Assembly: GCA_016764015.1 (NCBI GenBank)
Contig: JAESSR010000052.1
Span: 1 to 11,818 of the forward strand
Length of the DNA: 11,818 nucleotides
Source of the DNA: Phycisphaerales bacterium
GTDB lineage: Bacteria > Planctomycetota > Phycisphaerae > Phycisphaerales > UBA1924
Direction of reading: 5' to 3'
The notes beneath the pieces were generated by a model. It was not told where the DNA came from and made no database searches. It saw only the letters and a list, made by a program, of their open reading frames with translations. Both the position numbers and the translations under genes were made by a program. Below, piece by piece: positions 6,787 to 11,818 of this stretch; the stretch's first letter is position 1; every line of letters begins with the position of its first letter.

Positions 6787-7728
6787 TCATATCCGATCGT
6801 ATGACGATAAACGATCGGTGCGTCGTTTGATTTCGTTGGCGTAGCGAATGCCGAGGGTGTCTTTATGTTGTTCGATATATTCGGAGAGCTTGATTGATCC
6901 GGCATCGGGGGCATCGGAGTCGAGAATGCCTCGCATGAGCCCCGAGATTTCTTCACGGGTGATGACAACATCGTCAACCGCACGATTGACCAGTTTGGAG
7001 ACGAGGTACCCGAAGGCTGGGGGCACAGGGAGAACCGGCTTGGAGATGCCGGCGGTGGCTCCGATGAGTTCGACGAGTTCTTTGTAGGAATACGACTCTG
7101 GGCCGACAGCATCGATTGTTTTGGATTCTGAATCATTGGCGGCGTTGAGCATGAGGGTTGCCATGTCATCGACATGGAGCGGGCGAAGTTTGTAGTCACC
7201 GCGTCCGAAGGTGCCAAAGAATGGGAGTCGGCGGAGGGTCCACGCGATGTTGTTGACGAGGATATCGCCTCGCCCAAAGAGGACGCCTGGGCGGACGATT
7301 GTGAAGGGAAGACCGAGTGCTTTGAGCTCGTCTTCGAGCTCGTGCTTGCCCTTGTAGTATCCCAGATCGTCGGCTTGGTCGGCGTGGAGGATCGAGACAT
7401 GGACGATTTTTTCAACGCCTGCGTCTTTGGCAGCAGCGAAGAGGGCTTTGGTGTTGGTCACGGCTTGGTCGAAGGTGAAAAGTTTGTGATTGAAACGGAC
7501 CCAATAAGTGTTGTAGAGGACTTGGACGCCGCGGAGGGATTCAACGAGCTGGGCGGGGTCGTCGAAGGCGAGGGGATGGATATCGAGTTGGTCGCCGAAT
7601 GGGTTGTGGCGGTTTGGAGAGTTCGTCAGGGTGCGGACGCGGATGTTGTTGGCAAGGAGCTGCTCGGCGAGGGCTTTGCCGGTGTAGCCGAGGGCGCCCG
7701 TGACGCAGTGGAGTTGTTGTTGGGTCAT
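6787..7728 (-). CDS. Atypical SDR NAD(P)-binding protein (NDUFA9/NmrA-like)
   Basis: This 313-residue Rossmann-fold protein belongs to the extended/atypical short-chain dehydrogenase superfamily. The dinucleotide-binding motif T-G-A-L-G-Y-T-G is at 10-17. Y-Y-K-G-K at 124-128 keeps the Tyr-x-x-x-Lys pair, and V-R-P-G-V-L-F-G-R-G-D at 145-155 is the stretch common to epimerase and NDUFA9-like proteins. R-P-L-H-V-D-D-M-A at 182-190 is the usual second family landmark. An N-terminal signal peptide is absent, so it is cytoplasmic. Possible roles are a nucleotide-sugar epimerase relative, a complex-I-assembly-like protein, or an NADP-sensing NmrA relative; the sequence does not decide. No Shine-Dalgarno sequence precedes the ATG, and a promoter sits directly against it. 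The next gene upstream ends 318 nt away. Confidence 0.85.
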   Translation of the reverse strand: MTQQQLHCVTGALGYTGKALAEQLLANNIRVRTLTNSPNRHNPFGDQLDIHPLAFDDPAQLVESLRGVQVLYNTYWVRFNHKLFTFDQAVTNTKALFAAAKDAGVEKIVHVSILHADQADDLGYYKGKHELEDELKALGLPFTIVRPGVLFGRGDILVNNIAWTLRRLPFFGTFGRGDYKLRPLHVDDMATLMLNAANDSESKTIDAVGPESYSYKELVELIGATAGISKPVLPVPPAFGYLVSKLVNRAVDDVVITREEISGLMRGILDSDAPDAGSIKLSEYIEQHKDTLGIRYANEIKRRTDRLSSYDRI

Positions 7729-7733
7729 GCTTG

Positions 7734-7762
7734 AGTGTAGTATGTGTTTATTGTGTTTTCAA
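7734..7762 (-). promoter_or_regulatory. promoter of the atypical SDR gene, leaderless arrangement
   Basis: On the minus strand TTGAAA (7762-7757), a 17-bp spacer and TACACT (7739-7734) are followed by 5 nt (CAAGC) and the ATG at 7728. The -35 matches 5 of 6 and the -10 matches 4 of 6. The spacing to the ATG is the same 5 nt as for the peptidase promoter, and again there is no ribosome binding site. Confidence 0.45.
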
Positions 7763-7808
7763 TGTTTCTTGAAATATGGATAGATTTGAACTATGAAGAC
7801 CCCCTCCC

Positions 7809-7853
7809 TCTGCGAAAACGCAGACACCTCCCCCGCCAGGGCGGTTGAGGAGG
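7809..7853. repeat. two adjacent hairpins
   Basis: TCTGCG-AAAA-CGCAGA (7809-7824) is a perfect 6-bp hairpin with a tetraloop. Next to it, CCTCC and GGAGG (7827-7831 and 7849-7853) enclose CCGCC-AG-GGCGG, giving a second, two-part stem. Paired hairpins of this kind are typical of REP-like extragenic repeats. Confidence 0.5.
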
Positions 7854-7913
7854 CAAGAGAGAGAGGCGAATGAGGAATACGAACTGGATGAAATCGAGGG
7901 TGATGATCAAAAT

Positions 7914-7944
7914 GAACCACCCAGGCAACGCGCCTGGGTGGTTC
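7914..7944 (-). terminator. 13-bp perfect hairpin, probable terminator of the AhpD-like/SDR genes
   Basis: GAACCACCCAGGC and GCCTGGGTGGTTC form 13 uninterrupted pairs around the loop AACGC. On the minus strand a short T-run (ATTTTG) follows the stem, while no T-run follows on the plus strand. It lies about 100 nt past the stop of the SDR gene at 8047. It is the strongest hairpin in the window and could serve as a terminator, or belong to the surrounding repeat element. Confidence 0.45.
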
Positions 7945-7953
7945 GAGAGGAAA

Positions 7954-8040
7954 CGGATGTCTATAAAAACGCCTTGACGGAGGGATAATGCCTGAGGGAA
8001 AGGTATCACCGGATGTACACACCCGCCAAGACGGAGGGAT
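7954..8040. repeat. imperfect direct repeat, two units
   Basis: The units at 7954-7986 and 8010-8040 both begin CGGATGT and end CGCC-nn-GACGGAGGGAT (TT in the first, AA in the second), with a variable A/C-rich middle. Their starts are 56 nt apart. The second unit forms the right end of the larger repeat block. Confidence 0.55.
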
Positions 8041-8046
8041 TCAAAA

Positions 8047-8811
8047 TCAGCCCGTCACAAAGCCTGCCGTGGCACCACCGCCGACGGTAATGGAATGCCC
8101 GGTGATGTAGCTAGCCTGCTCCGACGCGAGGAAGAGCACAGACGGGGCGACTTCGTCAGTTGTGCCGGGTCTTCCCTGTGGAACGATCCCGTTGAAGCCA
8201 TCGGTGTTTCCTCCGGTTGCATTTTCAAGCAACGGCGTAATGATCGGCCCTGGCGCGACCGCGTTCACACGAATGTTGTCTTTGGCAACTTCGAGTGCGA
8301 CCGACTTGGTGAGCCCTTCCACCGCAAACTTAGACGCGACATAGGTGCTCATGCCCGCGACGCCGCGTTTACCAAGAACGGAGCTGGTGTTGATGATCGA
8401 GCCGCCCCCGCGTTTGCGGAGCGCGGGGATCTGGGCACGGAGCGCATTCCAAACGCCTTTGACATTGGTATCAAAGATCGTGTCGTACGCCTCATTATCA
8501 ATATCGACGATGTGCCCTGATTGCCCATCGGTTCCGGCGTTGTTGAACGCGATGTCTAAGCCGCCGAACTCACTAACCGCGAGATCGACGAGTGCTTGGG
8601 CTTGGGTTTGGTCCGTCACATCGGTTTTCAGGAAGATTGCTTTGCCGCCGTTATCACGGATGCGTTGGGCGACGGCTTCACCCTTGTCTTGTCGGCGAGC
8701 GCCGAGTACAACCGACGCTCCGGCTTTGGCGAATGCGATGGCGGTGGTTTCGCCGATGCCTGAGGATGCTCCGGTGATGATGGCGACTTTATTTTCGAGC
8801 GATTGTGTCAT
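8047..8811 (-). CDS. Classical SDR-family oxidoreductase
   Basis: This 254-residue cytoplasmic enzyme reduces a carbonyl or oxidises an alcohol with a nicotinamide cofactor; the substrate is unknown. The family motifs are complete: T-G-A-S-S-G-I-G at 13-20 for cofactor binding, N-N-A-G at 90-93, and the catalytic set Asn116, Ser144, Tyr157 and Lys161 (Y-V-A-S-K). After the second beta strand come Arg39 and Arg40 (G-A-R-R), where basic residues usually favour NADP(H). P-G at 187-188 and a C-terminal G-G-G are as in glucose 1-dehydrogenase-like members. It starts 33 nt after the AhpD-like gene and is probably co-transcribed with it. AAGGA lies 8 nt before the ATG, in a leader that resembles that of the AhpD-like gene. 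Confidence 0.92.
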   Translation of the reverse strand: MTQSLENKVAIITGASSGIGETTAIAFAKAGASVVLGARRQDKGEAVAQRIRDNGGKAIFLKTDVTDQTQAQALVDLAVSEFGGLDIAFNNAGTDGQSGHIVDIDNEAYDTIFDTNVKGVWNALRAQIPALRKRGGGSIINTSSVLGKRGVAGMSTYVASKFAVEGLTKSVALEVAKDNIRVNAVAPGPIITPLLENATGGNTDGFNGIVPQGRPGTTDEVAPSVLFLASEQASYITGHSITVGGGATAGFVTG

Positions 8812-8844
8812 AATGTGATTCCTTTTCGTAACTATTCGTATTGG

Positions 8845-9411
8845 TTAAACGGTTGCTGATTCCGGTGTCCATTCAAGAGGCTGGAATACCTCGTCGATGT
8901 CGGTGCCTGTGATGTGGTTGCCGTAGTTCGTCAAGGTCTTGACCGTAATGAAAAAGACGACATCGAGCGCGGACTGCCTGGTGTACCCGGCGTTGATGAA
9001 TGCGTTGAACTGTTCATCGGAAAGGTGACCGCGCTGTTCGACCATTTGCGTTGTGAACTGGCGGAGCGCTTCGAGCTTAGAGTCGCTGAGCCGCTGGGCG
9101 TTGCGGAGTGCGTTGTCGAGAGCTTCATCAACACCACCATTGCGTGCGATGGTTGAATGTGCAGGAACACAGTAGTGGCACTGGTTGATTACATTGATCG
9201 TTTGGAGAATGACATGCGATTCGATGGTATCGAATGATGTGCCATCAAACTTTTGGTAGAGGGCGAGCATGGCGGATGCGAGGGTCGGGGATTCTGAAAA
9301 AGCATTCACAATATTGGGCACGAACCCAAAGCCTTGCGTTGCTTGCTCAAAAATCGCCTGCTGGTTGTCGTTTGCGTTTGACGGATCGGTAAGTGTGTAG
9401 CCGTTGATCAT
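8845..9411 (-). CDS. Carboxymuconolactone decarboxylase/AhpD-like protein with CxxC
   Basis: This 188-residue protein is in the AhpD/CMD superfamily. The redox motif C-H-Y-C-V-P-A-H gives Cys78, Cys81 and His85, with Glu64 upstream, which is the AhpD proton-relay and disulfide arrangement. True AhpD reduces a partner peroxiredoxin; many homologues have unknown substrates and are labelled peroxidase-related. The protein is cytoplasmic, with no signal peptide. It is the first gene of a likely two-gene unit with the SDR oxidoreductase and follows a TetR-family gene on the same strand after 178 nt. AAGGA lies about 9 nt before the ATG. The upstream gap holds two perfect inverted repeats, so regulation by the neighbouring TetR protein is likely. 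Decarboxylase activity is not implied. Confidence 0.87.
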   Translation of the reverse strand: MINGYTLTDPSNANDNQQAIFEQATQGFGFVPNIVNAFSESPTLASAMLALYQKFDGTSFDTIESHVILQTINVINQCHYCVPAHSTIARNGGVDEALDNALRNAQRLSDSKLEALRQFTTQMVEQRGHLSDEQFNAFINAGYTRQSALDVVFFITVKTLTNYGNHITGTDIDEVFQPLEWTPESATV

Positions 9412-9442
9412 TCTGTGGTTTCCTTTCGTGGCTGGTTTAGAT

Positions 9443-9459
9443 ACTCATCATCGATGAGT
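9443..9459. promoter_or_regulatory. inverted repeat, candidate operator 1
   Basis: ACTCATC-ATC-GATGAGT is a perfect 7-bp inverted repeat with a 3-nt spacer, 17 bp in all, which is the usual size of a TetR-family operator. It lies 32 nt upstream of the AhpD-like ATG, within the predicted leader. Confidence 0.5.
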
Positions 9460-9497
9460 TGTGGTCTGTTCAAATGAGCAAACGCACATACCCAACT

Positions 9498-9515
9498 GAT
9501 TGTTCCGAAACAATC
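9498..9515. promoter_or_regulatory. inverted repeat, candidate operator 2
   Basis: GATTGTT-CCGA-AACAATC is a perfect 7-bp inverted repeat with a 4-nt spacer. It overlaps a TCCGAAA direct repeat with units at 9504 and 9514, one helical turn apart. It covers the -10 box and part of the spacer of the promoter proposed for the AhpD-like gene, an ideal position for repression. Confidence 0.5.
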
Positions 9516-9527
9516 CGAAAATATCAA
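9499..9527 (-). promoter_or_regulatory. candidate promoter of the AhpD-like/SDR genes
   Basis: On the minus strand TTGATA (9527-9522, 5 of 6), a 17-bp spacer and AACAAT (9504-9499, 4 of 6) make a plausible sigma70-type promoter, with a start near 9492 and a leader of about 80 nt. A weaker alternative, TTGTTT and TATGTG with the same spacing, lies about 15 bp further downstream. Confidence 0.4.
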
Positions 9528-9589
9528 ACTATTTGGTTAGTTATTTCAATTTGCGTGTTTTTGATGATTGAAGGCGTATTTAGGAGCGG

Positions 9590-10171
9590 TTAAGCCCGGA
9601 GAGAATCAATGAGGAGGCAAAAAGCAGCCTTCGCATCACAAGCGGGGATCGGGCAGGTCGCGTGGGTCGCCAAGCCGGCGAGGGCGATTTTGAGCATCCA
9701 GCCCGCATCGTTGATATTGATATTGGCTTTGAGTTCGCCTGCCTTATTGATGCGTTCAAGGGCATGACACATCGCGGCGTGAACCCGGTTTCGGACGCAC
9801 TCCACCCGATCCTTTGTTGCCTGATCGCATGCTGCCTGGGTGATCGCTGCCTTGTGCATCATGCAGCACAAGCTCGTCTCGCCAGAGTGCTGAAAATCAA
9901 TAATCATCGTGAAATAGGCTTCGAGGTCTTCGAGCGAACTGATAGCCTCAAGTCTATCGATGAAAGGCAGCATCACGATTCGGTCATAGGCATCGAGGGT
10001 TTTAAGATAGAGTTCGTGCTTGTCACCAAAGGTGTCATAGAGCGAAAATCGGTTTATTCCCATCGCATCGGTGAGATCAGAGATGCTCGCGGCGTCGAAT
10101 CCTTTTTCCCAAAAGACACCCATCGCCTTGGCGAGGACGGTATCGGGATCGAATGACTTTGGTCTGGGCAT
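9590..10171 (-). CDS. TetR/AcrR-family transcriptional regulator, Cys-rich
   Basis: This 193-residue regulator has an N-terminal helix-turn-helix domain at about 9-55, with the family pattern A-S-I-S-D-L-T-D-A-M-G-I-N-R-F-S-L-Y-D-T-F in which the recognition helix is followed by Tyr-x-x-Phe. The rest is the ligand and dimer domain. The L-C-C-M-M-H-K-A-A stretch near 101-109 sits where NemR/YxaF-like proteins have G-C-L-x-x-N. Eight Cys residues (102, 103, 115, 125, 135, 173, 178, 185) are all in the ligand domain and none is in the DNA-binding domain. That suggests sensing of oxidants or electrophiles, though no test of this is possible here. The likely targets are the AhpD-like and SDR genes 178 nt downstream. 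Only a weak AGAG lies before the ATG. Confidence 0.9.
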   Translation of the reverse strand: MPRPKSFDPDTVLAKAMGVFWEKGFDAASISDLTDAMGINRFSLYDTFGDKHELYLKTLDAYDRIVMLPFIDRLEAISSLEDLEAYFTMIIDFQHSGETSLCCMMHKAAITQAACDQATKDRVECVRNRVHAAMCHALERINKAGELKANININDAGWMLKIALAGLATHATCPIPACDAKAAFCLLIDSLRA

Positions 10172-10187
10172 GTGATTTCTCTACACC

Positions 10188-10193
10188 ATCATA
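10188..10193 (-). promoter_or_regulatory. possible -10 box of the TetR gene
   Basis: TATGAT on the minus strand matches TATAAT at 5 of 6 and lies 16 nt before the ATG at 10171. No good -35 is found at 16-18 bp. The rest of the gap to 10303 shows an 8-bp palindrome GATATATC but no copy of the two candidate operators, so self-regulation is not obvious. Confidence 0.25.
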
Positions 10194-10303
10194 TACGCAA
10201 TAGACAGTTGTTTTATTCGCAAATCATGCGATCTGGCGATATATCTCAGTCCGAGTAGGCACTAAACCGCTTTAAATAGTGTTCCAAACAGGTATCTGAC
10301 CGA

Positions 10304-11818
10304 TCACGGCACCCGAACAACCTTGTTGATTCTCGTTGAGGACTTGGGAACCAAGAGGGTGACGATGACCTGATCGCCAGGGTTTGTCTTTCTAAATGCG
10401 AACTCCCGAACAACTCGTTGCCCGGGTTTGATGCTGTTGATTGCTCGCCTCAGACGCGACTCATTGGGCGGAATAGCGATGAGTTCAAAGTTCTGAGTTG
10501 TATCAAACTTGTTGGTCACCGCAACCGCTACGACCGTGATGCCGTCGTGCCCTCGCCGAGCGGTGAGCTGCATCTCGACCCCGTCGAGCTTGAGTTCAAT
10601 GGAACGCTCGATACGCATCAATGGGTAATCTGCGTCCGCTTGAAGTTCGACATCGAAGGTGAGTTTTTTATCGCCTGCGATCTCGCCGAGCGAGAATGCG
10701 ATATCAATTGGCATCTCTCTGGACTCGTACGCATCGAGCACGAAGGGCACTACCCTTGGGGTGATCTCCCAAGATCGATCGATGGCATTGGATTCACTGG
10801 TGTACCCACCGGGCTCGACGATGTACACCCGCCCGCGGATTGTTGCCCCCCACGGGTTTGTGAGCACCAGAGCGTGCTTGTGGATTCCGGACCTGGATTG
10901 AAGCGTGTTGGGCGTGAGTTCGATCGCACTTAGAAACCGAACCAGATCGGTATTGACCTCGGTGACAATAATCGGCGAACGCCCGATGGTGATCCGATGG
11001 ACGGGCAAATTAAGATCACCAATGTATTCAAGAGGCAAGTTCGTTTGATTATTGAACACATCGATTTGCGTCACGCGGCTCATCGACAACGGGATGCTCA
11101 GCACCCGATTATCAATACTCGGATCATCAAGCCAGAGCACAAGGATGCCCGACTCATCGTGCTCATTGTCCCCGTATCCACTGGGCTTTGGACCAGCAAG
11201 GAGCATCCGTACGCCGGGCATGAGATCGAGTTCCTCAATAGCAGTACGACCACCAAGATGTGTCGCGAGTGTACGCCAGACCACAATCTCTGGAGCCGGC
11301 ATGACCTGCCCGCGTTTGCCCGGCGATATCTGCCATGCATCTCTGAGCTCAAGATTAAATGATTCGTTCCCCAATCCTGTCGAACTCGCAGCCCACCAAA
11401 ATGAGATCGCCTTGCGGGCCAATCTGCCGATCGACGACCACGCTTCGACACTCGAAGCCCCTTGCATATCGAGTGCCGGCCCGAGCACCATCGCCAACGC
11501 GGTGTGATTCTCGGGTGTGTTTGAATCTGTATTCTCTATCGCTTTCAACCAATCCTCAACGATAAGTTCCATCGCTCGCTCATCGGTCGTTGCGTTATCG
11601 ACAATCAGCATCTCACGATTGGGCAATGTGACGGCTTGCTCGATCGGACGATCAATCGCCCAAGGCGTCACCAAGACAGGTCCTGGCACATACCCAAAGA
11701 AAGCGGACCTGATCGCTTCGAGCTGTGTATTGAGTGTTGTCGAATCTTCTTGTGTCGGAAGATTGCTCAAGCGCCAATGCGAAACCGCCTGCCCGTATTG
11801 ATCGAGCATCGCAGCCCC
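10304..11818 (-). CDS. Large glycoside-hydrolase-like protein, C-terminal part only
   Basis: The frame is open to the right edge (Gly-Ala-Ala precede the ATG at 11809), so this is the last 504 residues of a longer protein and the ATG is probably internal. Numbering from that ATG, residues 30-210 look like the end of a mixed alpha/beta catalytic-type domain (V-T-P-W-A-I-D-R-P at 47-55). Residues 220-290 resemble the beta domain that closes many clan-A glycoside hydrolases, with I-L-V-L-W-L-D-D and a strand ending S-P-I-I-V-T-E-V. Residues 305-400 look like a NEW3-type beta sandwich (H-A-L-V-L-T-N-P-W). A final beta-rich domain runs to V-V-R-V-P at the end. I do not recognise a named family or see catalytic residues. 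An extracellular carbohydrate-related role is an inference from domain style. Confidence 0.8.
   Translation of the reverse strand, partial: GAAMLDQYGQAVSHWRLSNLPTQEDSTTLNTQLEAIRSAFFGYVPGPVLVTPWAIDRPIEQAVTLPNREMLIVDNATTDERAMELIVEDWLKAIENTDSNTPENHTALAMVLGPALDMQGASSVEAWSSIGRLARKAISFWWAASSTGLGNESFNLELRDAWQISPGKRGQVMPAPEIVVWRTLATHLGGRTAIEELDLMPGVRMLLAGPKPSGYGDNEHDESGILVLWLDDPSIDNRVLSIPLSMSRVTQIDVFNNQTNLPLEYIGDLNLPVHRITIGRSPIIVTEVNTDLVRFLSAIELTPNTLQSRSGIHKHALVLTNPWGATIRGRVYIVEPGGYTSESNAIDRSWEITPRVVPFVLDAYESREMPIDIAFSLGEIAGDKKLTFDVELQADADYPLMRIERSIELKLDGVEMQLTARRGHDGITVVAVAVTNKFDTTQNFELIAIPPNESRLRRAINSIKPGQRVVREFAFRKTNPGDQVIVTLLVPKSSTRINKVVRVP

Larger units (their letters stand above)
7798..8042. 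mobile_element. possible small non-coding repeat element (MITE- or REP-like)
   Basis: This 245-bp block fills most of the 318-nt gap between two SDR genes. Its ends are imperfect inverted repeats. The left end reads GA-CC-CCCTCC-C-TCT-GCG (7798-7814) and the right end, on the minus strand, reads GA-AT-CCCTCC-G-TCT-TG-GCG (8042-8024). A strong 13-bp hairpin lies close to the centre (7914-7944), and smaller hairpins and a direct repeat fill the rest. Reading frames through it look like noise. The structure fits a dispersed palindromic element, but I cannot count copies from one window, so the assignment is an inference. Confidence 0.4.

Noticed and set aside
6793..6818. Inverted repeat CCGATCGT / ACGATCGG with a 10-nt loop near the end of the atypical SDR gene
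   Set aside because: It lies inside the coding sequence before the stop and has no T-run, and CGATCG is self-complementary and frequent. It is probably chance.
7759..8022. 87-codon minus-strand frame in the repeat block
   Set aside because: Its sequence is a translation of hairpins and pyrimidine-rich repeats, with no start signal. Such frames are typical artefacts of repeat elements.
10259..10281. CACTA / TAGTG arms considered as a terminator of the large protein gene
   Set aside because: The arms are 5 bp with a 12-13-nt loop and no T-run, so it is not convincing.
1..11818. Search for CRISPR arrays, tRNA or rRNA genes, toxin-antitoxin pairs and defence operons
   Set aside because: No regularly spaced repeats, cloverleaf genes or recognisable defence proteins are present; the single transposase fragment is the only clear mobile-element gene.

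Overview
The window most likely comes from a planctomycete of the Phycisphaerae type. The main evidence is the protein at 3804-5099, a secreted FG-GAP beta-propeller ending in a Cys-flanked, single-loop dockerin-like tail (C-P-A-D-F-N-D-D-G-E-V-N-F-F-D-V) of a style I associate with that class. The C-terminal piece of a large glycoside-hydrolase-like protein at the right edge fits the same assignment. This is a judgement from protein style, not from a marker gene.

Layout from left to right. (1) 2-739 (+): the C-terminal part of an IS5-type DDE transposase, cut by the window edge. (2) 879-2304 (-): a two-gene unit in which a DinB-fold protein overlaps a membrane-anchored alpha/beta hydrolase by 8 nt, behind an extended -10 promoter. 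(3) 2368-3630 (-): an exported S41-type serine peptidase whose promoter appears to produce a leaderless mRNA. (4) 3804-5099 (+): the seven-bladed FG-GAP protein, transcribed divergently from the peptidase. (5) 5116-6591 (-): a long isocitrate dehydrogenase of the Thermus/Rickettsia type with NAD-type cofactor residues, converging with the FG-GAP gene. (6) 6787-7728 (-): an atypical SDR (NDUFA9/NmrA-like) protein, again with a promoter placed for leaderless transcription. (7) 7729-8046: a 318-nt non-coding block with nested inverted and direct repeats that looks like a small dispersed element and may carry a terminator. (8) 8047-10171 (-): a classical SDR oxidoreductase, an AhpD-like CxxC protein, and a Cys-rich TetR regulator. 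Two perfect inverted repeats lie between the regulator and the enzyme genes. (9) 10304-11818 (-): the C-terminal 504 residues of a large beta-rich protein that continues beyond the window.

The most coherent functional unit is the TetR / AhpD-like / SDR group. It looks like a small regulated response, plausibly to reactive electrophiles or oxidants, with the TetR protein acting on the operator-like palindromes upstream of the two enzyme genes. The other genes are mostly recognisable single families. I did not find a clearly new defence, CRISPR, RNA-based or biosynthetic system. The observations most worth checking are the operator pair with its 8-Cys regulator, the repeat-bounded intergenic element, the two leaderless-type promoters, the cofactor switch in the isocitrate dehydrogenase, and the exact 53-residue propeller.
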